A stretch of 64,000 bases of DNA from Atriophallophorus winterbourni (lineage: Eukaryota > Platyhelminthes > Trematoda > Plagiorchiida > Microphallidae): assembly GCA_013407085.1 (NCBI GenBank), contig JACCGJ010000290.1:30023-94022 (forward strand), given 5' to 3'. Each line of letters opens with the position of its first letter. The first letter of the stretch is position 1. A program made the translations under genes and the position numbers. Shown piece after piece: positions 21,691 through 33,416 of this stretch. Under the pieces are notes generated by a model. It had not been told where the DNA came from and searched no databases. It saw nothing but the letters and a program-made list of their open reading frames with translations.

Positions 21691-21917
21691 TATGCCACTG
21701 TTGGATAAGGCTGGTACGACCAACCTGTTCAAAGCATGTGTCCAAACACGTTAAATGGGGTTAAGCCCATAACCATGAAACAAAATATTCATTTGCATGC
21801 TTTTCCGTCATTCACACCCCACGACCGGTTTCGTGCTGTTTGCACTCATCAGGTAGGGACAGCACGAAACCGGTCGTGGGGTGTGAATAACGGAAAAGCA
21901 TGCAAATGAATATTTTG
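21690..21917. repeat. Foldback repeat with a 59-bp hairpin
   Basis: Positions 21781-21839 and 21859-21917 are inverted copies with a single mismatch, separated by a 19-nt loop (ttgcactcatcaggtaggg). The arms contain cacgaccggtttcgtgctgt. One arm plus loop recurs at 43690-43785 and at 3265-3345, so this is a repeat family that here carries an inverted duplication. The left neighbour (21700-21760) contains the MITE-like end ttggataaggctggtacgacc. Confidence 0.85.
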
Positions 21918-24900
21918 AAGTCGATGCGTGTTTGGAAACCATATTTGTGCTAAGTGATATGCGAATTAAACTGGAGCTGTTCTACATCATTCGCAAGAGA
22001 GTGTGTTGTCTTATTCGATTGGAACTTGTGTGACACCTTTTAATCTGGCAACCAGAAAATTTGCCTCTGCCATTATCGATAATGACAGAGCTCACGGCCT
22101 GCTTTTGTTTGAAACACGCCGGTAATCCCGGAGAAATTCACGGCCAACTCATTCACGTGCACTCAATGATTTATACAACAGTGAAGGTGTTCAGCATTAC
22201 CCAATTTACTTGATAGTTTAGGAAATATTTCCATAATTCGTTTTGGAGCGGTGTCAAACAGAATATACCTCTAAAGGCTGACTTGTCCGGTTAAATCGGT
22301 ATGGTGTTTCTGATTAATATTTTGAATGTTGAGTCGTCAGCACTCTGAAATCTTGCGATAGGAGAAACAATCAGCTTAACATAAAACAAAGGATGTTAAG
22401 GTATAGTTAATAAAATACTCAACTCTAGAATTATTAGGACAATAACAGCATATGATTTGACACTGTTTTCCAAATTTGAAGTGATAACTACAGCAAAATT
22501 TGTTCGTACGATTTCTTTTGACAAAGCGACCAAGTGAAAAAGATTCTAACAGCGAAAAAAATTACGGCCACGTTTCAATCAACTATGTGGTATGGTTAGA
22601 TAAGCTGAGTCGGTTTGAGTGTGAGTCAAGATACGCAGACAGTAAGTGATTGGAGGGTGCTTTTCGTTGTAAAGAATTTAAAAGGTCAAATTAAGGTCAA
22701 TTCGCGTGAGTCACTGAATAAGGTCGTTGAGTTTGGACATTCGCTTGTGACTCGGTTCATGGTTGTACGACTCGAACAAATTAATTACTAGATGATAGAT
22801 GTTTTCAAGGAATTTAAAATACTTGTGAAATCATGGTCTTGTCATCGCAATCCCAAGAAAGTAAGTAAAAACAGGAGATCATTTGCTGAATAGCCGGTTA
22901 TGAAACAGTTGATTGCTACATGCTTTTGCCTACGTGTAAAACAAAGCATGATACAAACATTAGCCAAGCGTTATATACATATAGTGTGACTAAGCCTTGC
23001 TATTTTAAGCAAAGACGATAGTATGTCTTGTACATTTGTGAGCAGTTAATTTAGGCATTCGATGATCTGGTAGATGAGTCTCTTACACTCGTGTACATGT
23101 TAGTCTCATGAACATAAAATTCGTTAAATGAAAAGAAACCTGGATACATTACAATTATTTATGAAGGCAGGGGTGTTATGCTGTTGTAATTGTCTTCCTT
23201 TAGGGGTTGACAATGTATTAGAACGGCCAGAGTCATGGCGTACTCTCTCCGGCGCAACTTGGTTGTCAAGACTCATATTTGACGTCTAACCAACTTGCCC
23301 ATCAAACTGAAATTTGGGCACAAGTATAAAACGGGATTTGGGTACACGCAAGTTAGGTGATTATATTTAAATCCTCGTCTGTATTGATTATTCTTTGATC
23401 CTTTAGAACCATCAAGGAGTTCGTATCGCTGGAAATCCCCCTATTTGGTTTGTAAGGGATTTTTCGGTTTGTTCAGCAAAATTCAGTATCGCAATTCGAG
23501 TTGTCGAATCCAGTAGTGGAATATCATAAATTCATGTACGCATTATCATACTTTCCCACTATGCTTCAGTGATTTGGATCAATTAGTCTAAAGAGATAAT
23601 CATTTCCGCTAACGTTTTATGCAAATCCATATTTTTACAAGCAGAGTAATATACTACATCATTGGTTGGTGAACAGCATTCTGCAATTTTGATTTGCTCA
23701 TACACAATGTGATGTGTATTCACATCCCTTCCTCATTCACATAACTCTTGGACGTCAATTTCTTGTGTAGACTACATCAGAGAATGATCGTGTTATATTA
23801 CTATATGAAAGTCTGTGTATTTAATAGGGGTAAATATTCTACGGATTTTCGTTGGTGTACAGCCGCTATTACCAATCGAAATGCGGAATAGATGCATATG
23901 TTTCGGCCACTATACAGTCTGAGCTAAAACAATGTAGGTGAAAAGGACATTGTTATCCCATAGAGGAATAATTACAAAAAAGAGTGAGCACATCATGTGA
24001 CCTCTTGCGGAAAGCAACAATTGCAGATGGGCTCTCTCTCTCTCTGGTTTGTAGAGCATATTCATTTAACTAAGACACCCCCAAGGATACGCTTTGACGA
24101 CGTTTGTCGTTGATGTCTGATGAATTTTGTGCGCTTGTTGTGGTCGAACGCTGCCCTTAATTCAAGCCATTGTACCATAACAGTTTGATCCAAGTGCTTC
24201 GGCGCTTCATGCGCACTCAGCAAATACCAGCAATTTTAAATACCGTAACATGTGTTCCAGTGAGTATCACTGCCCTCAACCTTCGAATACCTATTTAGAG
24301 AGATTTTCGATTCAGTCCCTTCATACAATCATGTTCACGAATGTACTACGCGGAGAGGATGTGATCACTCCTGCGTTTTTTATTTGGCGTTAAAATCGGA
24401 AGACGAATCCAGCGAAGCGAACGCATTCCAGGCTTAATTCGGTGTCAGTGATTATTCGGTACTTTTATTCGACTATGTATGCAGTACTCAGGTGGTGGCT
24501 GAGTCATGTTGTACCTCGGCAACAAAATCCCATTTTGTTCACCACATTCATGACAACGCCAATGACAACGAACTTGGATCGGTCTCGCTATGCACAATCC
24601 CAGGGATTACTCTGTACCTTCACATGTTCAATTTTTTGTTGTCATATAAATACAAACCATGTCCATCGCCAAACACATTTGGACGTCCGCTCCAGGTTCC
24701 ATTCCGGATTTGTTCTGTTTTTCTGACGGTTTCGTCAAGGGCAACGCATCGATTGATAGAACACAACGACGGCTACAGCATCGGCTTCTATCATAACCGT
24801 TTGGCGACGTGATAATTTCAACATGTCAACTGAAGGTGATCTATCTTCGTTACGAAACCTACTCGAACAAAATAATTAGAGATAAGCATTGGCGGTTGAG

Positions 24901-25940
24901 GAACCTACAGCAAGATTGCACCTTAATACAATCCAGTGACTGTGGCTCATCTGTCATTTACGCTGTACATCGACAACGTCAAGACTCATTTAAGAATGCG
25001 TCCAACAACCTATCATCTCCACGGAAGTCCAACATAAGCAATTGCTTGCTGTGAATGGGGTGGTTAGCCGGGTAGATAAATTGGCTTTGAGTGAAACATC
25101 CGTGCAGATTCAGCATTGACAAACTGATCACATCACCCGTCACTTACAACTGAACGACCATTTTGTCTTTCCGAAACTGAAAATGGATTAGAACACGCAA
25201 ATAATTCTCAAAAGATCCGTGCGTGACATTCGTTTTGTTGTCCATAATAGATGAAAAAGGTGTATAGCTTTGAAACGATAAGCGTGCATTTTGCAATACT
25301 CCTACTACGTGGTCAGAGTTTTGTATGATCCGCGACAGAATGACTTAACAATTTGAGTGGATAAGGAAGAGCGCTTTCAAAAATGGAACGCAACCTAATT
25401 TATTGCATAAAATCATGGACGCGAAAGTAAAATGTAAACTAGTTATACTTGCTGTCCACAATCGTGAAGGACAATGGGAGCTTTGGAAACCGAAAATGTT
25501 CTCGCTATTTATTGCTCTAAAAGCATTCGTGACAAAATTTCAAATTGTACTCTGGAATTGGAATATTGAGTGAGATCTTCAGGTAATCTTCATACGAAAC
25601 TTTTGCAAACTGACTCAAAGAATATATTCATTTGCAAATACATCATACCAGTTGTAGTGAAGATCTGTCATCGCTAGATATCTACATGGCTTTCCAGCCT
25701 GATGAATATTTGAATATATATATTTGCGACGAGTTGGGAATCCATGCTTATGAAAAGAATCATCAAAAACCGCGACATTCGCTTTGCAACATGTTCGACT
25801 TTCCGGTGGGAGTACACTTATTTTCAACGGAAGTTGTTGATCTGACACTGGAAATTATCGCCTCGTTAACTATTGCTTGTAATTGTGAAGATCATATAGT
25901 TCATATTCTCAGAAAGAACGGTCTCACGCTTTGCAACGCG
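21918..25940. other. Long AT-rich intergenic stretch, no gene recognised
   Basis: The only open frames are short (under 110 codons) and lack family resemblance. A CT run lies at about 24032-24043. Fragments at 24810-25130 (STEGDLSSLRNLLEQNN in one frame) might be a remnant of a CR1 ORF1 belonging to the RT remains at 25950-26560, but this is not secure. Confidence 0.4.
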
Positions 25941-25949
25941 TGAGTTGTT

Positions 25950-26560
25950 TTCGACATCGCATCATGTCTTTCATTCGCATTTCTCTTCGCATCTTCTCAC
26001 GCGTTAGACGACTGGACGAATGTGTTGGATAGAGGTGATTGCATTCACGTTTGGTACTTGGCCAAATCTAAAGCGTTTGATAGAACCAATTAAAATACGC
26101 TTCTACGAAAATGATACATTTAAGAATCTGTGATACATACTCTCCTGGTTGTACGACTACCTGTTCGCTTGCCATGATTGACAAATATAATCAAACCACC
26201 AATGGAATCCGAAAAGAATCTGTGCATAAACGATTTATTCTTAGCTCATAACATCAATAGAGTCTCTGTTCGCCAAGGATACAAAATTTGGACAAAAGTG
26301 AGTTCAGTTGCTGATTGTGAGAAACCACAAGGGGATTTAGAAACCTAGTCAGCTCGGGCAGCTGAGAATGATAAGCTATTTACCACGCAGAAATGAACGG
26401 TGTTTCACATTGGCAAGAATATTCCTGAGACATATCGATTGAGTACTGAAACCACGGAATATAGTTTTATGAAAAGGACCATGGAATATGGATTAGTGGA
26501 AATATGAAAAGCAAAGTTCAATTTTAGCATGTATAGCGAGGGGCCAGCGGATTTTTTGGG
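25950..26560 (+). pseudogene. Ancient CR1-like LINE RT fragment
   Basis: The peptide RLDDWTNVLDRGDCIHVWYL followed by AKSKAFDRTN matches the segment around RT motif A in CR1-like elements (LDDWT..VDKG......YLDISKAFDRVN). Further on, SARAAENDKLFTTQK, VFHIGKNIPETY and NFSMYSE match the region after the YADD box. Motif B and the YADD box itself are gone and stops are many, so it is an old insertion. Confidence 0.7.
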
Positions 26561-27619
26561 ATCCCTCAAATAATATTTGGAAGATCTTTGTTAGTATCAT
26601 TACAAAAGGATAATGAAAATCAACCTTCGTCCTGCGATGGAGTAAGCAATAGAAATCTGCGTTCATTGGCTGTTATCTTCATCGCCCTATTTGATAAAAT
26701 TTATCGCAGAGCGAAACATTAGGGTTGTACCTTTATAATATTTCGCCCAGTGCGACGTCTGTGTCTTTGAGACTATCCACACTATGATATTACACGATAT
26801 AATTCTTATCTATATCATAGTGTCTACCGGCCGACACCCACTTGGGCACTTGTTTCAAGTGAAAAGTAACAAATTGTTACGATGACATATCTCATCTCAA
26901 ATTACCGGCGCCGTTTTTCGTTTTGCATTTGATATACGTTCAAGTAGAACCGTTCGCTTTTTAAAAATACGCCGTAAATCCTCCAATATTACAAGGAAAT
27001 CAAAATGACTGTCTCGTCAAATATGTTTTCATACATGCTATTTGAGAACAATTAATGATACAGCGTAGCAACGGTAATCTAATTACTACGTGAATTAATG
27101 AAATTCGTACCCAGGCTAATTCGGCCTGGATTAATTCTAGGGTTGGGTGCCACGAATCAGCATCCATTACCAGGGAACAGAAAAGTGTTTAAAAATCATG
27201 TTAAGCGAAATTATTCGGTCACCGGTTCTTCAATAGCAAATTTTTCCTCAAAGGCAAATGTGCATGGTATTATAGCGTAGATTGACTCGAAGAGTTTAAA
27301 CAATCTGACGTTGCTTTCAAGACATATAATTGAAATGCAGTCAAGTTTAGCAAAGGGCAGAAGATGGAACTCGGCATTTGTTTTCTCACTAAGTAAGTCA
27401 TTTTATTTCAACTCAAACTATCCCATCATTTATTTGTTTCCGTGCTCTGAAATATCCAGCTGATATTCGATAATCCACTGACGGGCATTAAAATTCAATT
27501 TAATTTTAATGGTCTAAAAAGCATATGGCTTTACGAAAAACCACAGAATAATATGGGAACTACGAATAATACAACGAGCAAAAACTGGATTTGGATGCTT
27601 ACTGAGAAGTTCAAGAATC

Positions 27620-27900
27620 AGTTAAAAATCCAAGGGGCAGAAATTGTTTTCGATTGGTGGGATGACGAATGTAGATGCATGGTGTTAAGATGTATAGTTT
27701 TCTTCGATGCACGGGTTTAGGGTCTAAAAGGCATCGAGACTTCTTTTGGTTAGGTGAGTTTACAATATAATCTGGTAGATTGTTCCAAGTAAAACAAACT
27801 CGCACGATAACAAAATGTCGTCTACAGTCGAGTCGCGAGTGAGGGACCCTTAGAATAAATGTATGAGCTCTAGTCTTATTGCGAGCCCCCTAGATTATGA
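27620..27900 (-). pseudogene. CR1-like LINE RT C-terminal fragment
   Basis: VRVCFTWNNLPDYIVNSP on the minus strand matches the terminal block VRVCFLWNSLPxxVV of the CR1 copies at 31437 and 44693. The upstream part is in other frames. Sequence between this and the previous fragment (26560-27620) shows nothing else. Confidence 0.65.
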
Positions 27901-28587
27901 AATCAAATGTTGCAACAAGGCAAAGTTGCAGTCAAATTTGATTGTTTTACATTTTATCAGTTTCTACCCAACGAACAAAAGCGCCTGTCACCAAGAGTGA
28001 AAGTTCATTTACCTCATGCTTATGCGTGAATTACAACAGTTTTACAAACATTTATTTATTTGCAGATAAGATGTGAATAAAATGCTATGTTGTATAAGAC
28101 AACCGAATTTTACATTTGGTCAGATAGTAAAAACGACTGTCATGAAATTTTGTCAATAATCAACAATAGAATTGTTTAAAAAGGTAAACGGTATCAGATA
28201 TCACCAACTTTGTAGTTGGACTATTTAGCGCCCACAAAGACATTTTTATTGGCTGTTTTTAACGAAGGATCACGAAGATGTGTGCAAAGTGATATGTGGA
28301 ATATATTTCGCGTGGGTGTTTCGTTTGTCTGAGCACTGTCCATACAAAATTCCTTGCTCGAACAAACCAACAGCATTTTCCAATTTGCCTCCTGGTTTAG
28401 TAGCAGCGAGGTTGCGCTGCACTATGCTTCCTAAGTGTGACCGAAAACTGCATTTCTCTCGTGGTTGATATATATTATACTTGGTGATGTTAGCTATAAA
28501 GTGATAGAGAGCTACATCTCATATTTTTTAACCTGAGACAAAGTATCGACTATATCCCCTTATGTCAGTTGTGAAATATATTTTGAG
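27901..28587. other. Intergenic, nothing recognised
   Basis: AT-rich DNA without open frames of interest. A 62-codon frame at 28280-28468 has no known relative. Confidence 0.4.
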
Positions 28588-28830
28588 CAAGACCTTTGTT
28601 TTGATAAATAATTCTTTTATATAGAGTCGAAACAAGTACGAGTATGAGATATGTCTAGGTGGATAAACTCTAAAGGTATCTAATGTCCGTATTGTACAGA
28701 TAATTTATCGCTGTATTAACAAAAATGTTGGTAAATGATACAATAACTTTTCAGAGAATACTGAAGATGATTAGTAAAATTTAACGTTCCCAAGAAATAT
28801 GTAATTTAATAGTGAGTACATTAGAGTGGC

Positions 28831-29479
28831 CACTCGGTCCACCCACGATATGTTCAAGATACGAAGGATGCTTCATAGATGGAAAGCATTCAGCTTCCGT
28901 TCGTGTCTTGCGTGGGTGGTCCAGGTTTCACTGCCATACAGTAAAGCATTTAGTACACACGCGCTGCTGAAGTGCTTTCAAAAGATGGTCTACAGAGCAT
29001 ATTGACCCTATTGCGACAGCGCCGCCTGCGGTGGCTTGGTTATGTCTACAGAATTGAAAATAGTAGTATTCCGAAAGATCTACTCTATGATGTTTTGCAA
29101 TTAGGAAGTCCACCATCGGGCAGACCGCACCTGCGGTACAAAGACGTTTGCAAAAGAGATATGAAAGCTCTTGGCATCGACCCGGCGAGTTGGGAAGAAC
29201 TTGGTCTTGACCACTCACATTGGAGGCATTGTGTTTAAACGTTGTCTGCAAGCTGGGGAGGAGCAGATACAGCTCTTGGCTGCTGAACGCAGATCACGCC
29301 GCCGGCGTGCAAGTGATGCAATACAACTGAGATCTGACTTTCGTTGTCAGCGCTGCGGGCGAGATTGTTCATCCCGAATCGGACTGTTTAGTCATTCCGA
29401 AAGCTGCAGAACATGACAATTCATGTGATTTTGATGTACATCCATGGTCGACACCGACCAAAGGAGTCCAACGACAACT
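28831..29479 (+). mobile_element. Family E LINE insertion with 5' inversion (twin priming) and 10-bp TSD
   Basis: The insertion is flanked by ttagagtggc at 28821-28830 and 29480-29489. Its first ~133 bp (28831-28963) are the family E sequence in reverse orientation and the remainder (28964-29479) is in direct orientation. The two pieces are adjacent in the unrearranged copy at 32284-32990, except for a few bases lost at the join. This is the standard outcome of twin priming during target-primed reverse transcription. Confidence 0.9.
28964..29416 (+). pseudogene. Family E RT C-terminus with C2H2-like finger
   Basis: The frame reads EVLSKDGLQSILTLLRQRR (starting partway), RWLGYVYRIENSSIPKDL, DVCKRDMKALGIDPASW, then a frameshift near 29236 followed by LQAGEEQIQLLAAERRSR and the finger CQRCGRDCSSRIGLFSH...C, ending at 29414-29416. 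The finger at the RT C-terminus is typical of this RTE-like group and is thought to help bind RNA or target DNA. The copy is a 5'-truncated pseudogene. Confidence 0.85.
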
Positions 29480-29534
29480 TTAGAGTGGCAACAAAATCTT
29501 TACAGTACAATAAGGGTTCAATAGCATATTATCC

Positions 29535-29945
29535 TAGTTTCAACTGCGGACATTTTGTGCATTTCGTGCGTTTAGATTGAACCTTATAAATACCAACACA
29601 AGTGGTATAATCACACTCAGGTATATAGAGATTTTCGATGTTCATATTACGGTCTATTTGTTGCTTCTGAACACTTTCAAACGGGAGTTAATTAGTATTA
29701 CTTGTATGTTTGAGTTCTTTTTCAAAATCTTCGATAATAAGAAATTTAAACTCAGATAAAAACTAGTTCATTTGAGAACATTTGTTGACCTATACTAATC
29801 AAATCTGGCAAATAAGCTCTTGCGTCATTAGTAGGGATTTCGTTCATTGTCTACTTACCGATAGTAAATGATTCAGAGAGCATTGTCTGTTGTAATCACA
29901 TTAACTGCTTAATAAATATGTGCTTGATGATTTACATTGTTGTAG
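29535..29945. other. Intergenic, nothing recognised
   Basis: AT-rich, no coding or repeat signal noticed. Confidence 0.4.
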
Positions 29946-30262
29946 GCCTCCTTCGGCCGATGTCGACCATAGATGTACATCATAATCGCATGAATTTTCA
30001 TTTTCTACAGCTTTTCAAGTGAATAAAGAGTCCTATTCGGGAGAAACAATCTCTCCCGCAGCGCTTGCAACGATAGGCAGAACTCGGTCGTTGGGCGTCA
30101 GTTGCACGCTGGCGGCGTGATCTGTGTTCAGCAGCCAAGTGTGGTCTGCCCAATGGTCGACTTCCTGATTGCAACTCACCATAGAGTAGATGTTACGGAA
30201 TACGACTATTTTCCATTCTGCAGACGTGGCCAAGCCGCCGCAGGCAGTGCTGTCGTAGTAGC
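29946..30262 (-). mobile_element. Family E 3' fragment with internal deletion
   Basis: It starts at the terminal palindrome ggccgatgtcgacc and matches the 32284-32990 copy, but jumps from the ttcagcagccaag region to gtggtctgcccaatgg. About 130 bp that other copies have are missing. Minus-strand orientation. Confidence 0.8.
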
Positions 30263-31018
30263 GTATGTTTTACACTACATCCGTTAAAAATCATCTTTCT
30301 CAACTTCAAATATAGGAAGCCATACACAATCTTACGCATGCTAACGAGTCCGCCCGATTATCATTTTGATAGTTTCTATAATAAATTTCGCATTCCAAAC
30401 AACCGAGTTAATCAGTGGTGATACACAATACAACAATGAAAGCGTATCAAATGAGATGATCTCAGATCAGATTACATTATCGTCAACCTAAGTCGCACAA
30501 TCAATTGAAGCAGGGAATTCACTATTCACATTATAACGAACCGCGTACTGTCTTTGAATCTTGTAAAACCCAAATATTATTTACATAGGGTAATGTGATT
30601 AGCCTTGCATGCATTCAAGTATATTTACATTTCGGAAATCTGAGCTGAGAAACACTTTACTCTTCCAAATTAGAATAGTTGACCAGAATGAAGCAATCTG
30701 TTTACGTTGAATAATATAAAACAACACTGAATCGATGTAATTGTCACAGGCAGTTTGAGATACAAAACAAAATCATAAAGCTGATAAAAGCGAAATTACT
30801 GTTTAAAAACAAATATATTGTGCCTTGGATAAAGCTTTCCGAACGATATATCACTAAACTATGGATGAGAGAATACGAGCAGAAAATTATACTTAAAACA
30901 ACGTGATGATGTTGTTTCCTTTGCTGTCCCTTTTACAGTGATACCTTGTGGCGATTGCATTCACCGAAATTTTGTATAAACACGTCTAGATCAAACAAGT
31001 TGTGTTTGTATGCCATAA
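30263..31018. other. Intergenic, nothing recognised
   Basis: AT-rich DNA with no open frame of interest. Confidence 0.4.
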
Positions 31019-31185
31019 GTGTATAAGGCCGGTACGACCAACCTGATCAATAACATGTGTCTAAACAAATGTCTAATGGGGTTAAAGCGCGCACATGAGC
31101 ATTGATGTACATGATCATGGGTTTAACCTCATTCTACATGTATTTGGAAACGTGATTGAACAGCTTGGTCGTGCGAGCCTTATGC
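31019..31185. repeat. Imperfect foldback/MITE-like repeat
   Basis: The left part ataaggccggtacgaccaacc, catgtgtctaaac and aatggggtt is mirrored on the right by aacctcattct, tgtatttggaaacgtg and ttggtcgtgcgagcctta. The termini relate to the MITE at 2853-2974 and to 21700. Confidence 0.65.
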
Positions 31186-31215
31186 CTCCTTCGGTCGATG
31201 TCGACCATGTATCCA
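31186..31215 (-). repeat. Solo 3' terminus of family E (about 30 bp)
   Basis: Only gcctccttcggtcgatgtcgaccatgtatcc remains, i.e. the palindromic end of the LINE family E, next to the foldback repeat. Confidence 0.6.
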
Positions 31216-31281
31216 GGATTCAAGAAATTATGGTATAAAAAAGCTCGTAGCTGTACAACACCACAGAATATTCGTATGAGG

Positions 31282-31284
<3 letters not shown>

Positions 31285-31334
<50 letters not shown>
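31285..31334. repeat. (AT)25 microsatellite
   Basis: Fifty bases of uninterrupted AT dinucleotide. Confidence 0.98.
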
Positions 31335-31337
<3 letters not shown>

Positions 31338-31436
31338 ATAAATTGAGTCATTAGGAAGATCGACAGTTTTGTAGTTGCAAAAAATGTCATATATTGTGGC
31401 GGTATGATGGGTAAAAACTATTCGTTTGGAAAAAAA

Positions 31437-32283
31437 TCATGTTATATAAACGGGATGTAGGGTTGAATTACTACGCATAAATATATCCAATTTGTTCCTG
31501 AAAATCCTTTCACTCGATGATTGGACAACATCTGACGGTAGGGAGTTCCATAAGAAACAAACGCGCACCGAATAGAAGAACCGACGGCAGTTTCGGTAGG
31601 AATGTGGAATATCAAATGCCAATGGGTGAGTATGTGTGGCATGGTTTGACCGGAGGCGAAATAGATGCCTCAGAGGGTGTGTCTTTGAGTTCATTATTTG
31701 GAAAGTTAAGATTAGATCAAATCGAACCCTTCTGCGAAGCAGTGTATCCAAATTAAGATGCTCAAGTCGATTCTCATATGGTAGGTTGCGGTGGCAGCCA
31801 ACCATTTTAGTTGCTCTGTGATAAATCCTCTCGAGAAGCTTGATGTCCTTTTGTAGCCACGGTGCCCAAACTTGCACTGAGTAATCCATCACCGGGTTAA
31901 TATACGTATTTATGAGCATGGAGAATGATTCACGGGAAAATGTCCGAAAATACGCCGAAGCATACCTAGCATGCGGCTAGCTCGGTTGTACACTGCTTCG
32001 CATTGCATGCTAAACTTAAGACTTCCACTAATCCATATGCCGAGCTCTTTTTCTTTGGTTGTCTATTCCAGTTGATTTGATCCAAGGTTGTATGAGAATG
32101 GGAAATCTTTGCCTATTTGGAACATTTTACACTTTCGGAAGATGAATGGAAGTTTATTTCGTTCCGACCAGCTGTTCAATATATCCAAATCGCTTTGTAA
32201 GCGCAAACATTCCACGCTTGACGTGATTCGCATCCAAAGTTTAACATCATCCGCAAGGAGAACCATTTTGGCTGTGACAAGTT
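31437..32283 (-). pseudogene. CR1-like LINE RT, C-terminal half
   Basis: The minus strand encodes YINDLTKLVTAKMVLLADDVK, where LADD replaces the catalytic FADD/YADD, then SDLDILNSWSERNKLPF, ELGIWISGSLKFSMQC, and from 31919 the terminal domain with MDYSVQVWAPWLQKDI, YENRLEHLNLDTL, RRRVRFDLI and VRVCFLWNSLPSDVV. The part before YINDL is replaced by the family E insertion at 32284. Frameshifts occur near 31920 and 32060. Confidence 0.85.
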
Positions 32284-32990
32284 TCGTAAGGTCGTTGATG
32301 TACATCATAATCGCATGAATTTCATGTTTTACAGCTTTTGGAATGACTAAATTGTCCGATTCGGGAGGAACAATCTCTCCCACAGCGCTGGCAACGATAG
32401 TCAGAACTCCGTTGTAGGGCGTCAGTTACACACCGGCGGCGTGCTTTGCGTTCAGCAGCCAAGAGCTGTATCAGCTCCTACCTCAGCTTGCAGACGTTGC
32501 TTTAAACAATGCCTCCAAAGTGAGCGGTCAAGAGCAAGTTCTTCCCAACTGGCCGGATCAATGCCAAGAGCTTTCATATATCTTTTGCAAACGTCTTTGT
32601 ACCGCAGGTGCGGTCTGCCCAATGGTCGACTTCCTAATTGCAACTCACCATAGAGTAGATCTTCCGGAATACGTCAATTTTCCATTCTGCAGACATGACC
32701 AAGTAGTCGCAGGCGGCGCTGTCGCAATAGGGTGAACGTGCTCTGTAGACCAGCTTTTGAAAGCACTTCAGCATTAGTCACTCTGTCCATTCACGATATG
32801 TTCAAGATACGACGGATGTTTCGTAGATGGAAAGCATTCAGCTTCCGTTCGTGTCTTGCGTGGGTGGCCCTGGTTTCACTGCCGTAAAGTAAAGCATTTA
32901 GTACGTACACGCTGTATACCATCATCTTTGTATTTACAGTCAGCTTGCGGTTACCCCAACCACGAGAGTTCAATCGGGACAGAATGACAA
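32284..32990 (-). mobile_element. LINE family E, 3' 0.7 kb (reference copy)
   Basis: Continuous minus-strand copy from NRKLTVNTKMMVYSVYV and ALLYGSETRATHARHER, through RRILNIS*MDRVTNAEVL and LRQRRLRLLGHVCRM, to DLLYGELQLGSRPLGRP and GIDPASWEELALDRS. The 3' end reaches the gatgtacatcataatcgc region, but the terminal palindrome is cut short. It is inserted in, or abuts, the CR1 RT at its left. Confidence 0.85.
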
Positions 32991-33013
32991 CTGCTCTGCC
33001 AATCCGCTTATAT

Positions 33014-33375
33014 GGTAATATGGTATTGAACCCTTATTGTACTGTGAAGATTTTGTTGCCAATAAAATATACTCACAATTAAATCATTTATTCCTAGGGG
33101 ACTTTACATTTTAGAAATCACCTTCAGTATTCTCTGAAAAGGTAATATATTATTTAACAACATTTTTGTTGAGAATATTCACCAGGAAAGGGCGAATTTT
33201 AGTTTGCGCTATTGAGTAAATGTTCCGAGAATCAAAATCCTAGAGATACAGCGATAAATTATCACTACAACAGCAGACATTATAAACCTCTGGAGTTTGT
33301 CCACATAGACCTATCTCATACTCGTACTTGTTTCTAATCTATATAAAGGACTTATTTACAAAAACAAAGGTCTTG
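33014..33375 (-). repeat. Repeat family F, copy 2 (empty-site version)
   Basis: Reverse-complement partner of 28588-29534 without the LINE. At the insertion point it reads gagtatattttattggcaac where copy 1 has gagtacattagagtggc[LINE]ttagagtggcaac. Confidence 0.75.
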
Positions 33376-33416
33376 GTTTTGAAATATCTAAGTAGCACGC
33401 GTGTATTGCTTGTCCT

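Larger units (their letters stand above)
28588..29534 (+). repeat. Repeat family F, copy 1, interrupted by a LINE
   Basis: Sequences 28588-28830 and 29490-29534 together match the reverse complement of 33014-33375 (caagacctttgtttt ... gtacaataagggttcaata). Copy 1 lacks about 80 bp found in copy 2 and contains the LINE family E insertion 28831-29479. Confidence 0.75.

Noticed and set aside
24810..25130. CR1 ORF1 belonging to the RT remains at 25950-26560
   Set aside because: The peptide resemblance is short and the frames are broken. I could not confirm it by eye, so no feature was called.
31156..31338. ORF ending in IYIYIY
   Set aside because: It is read-through of the (AT)25 microsatellite.
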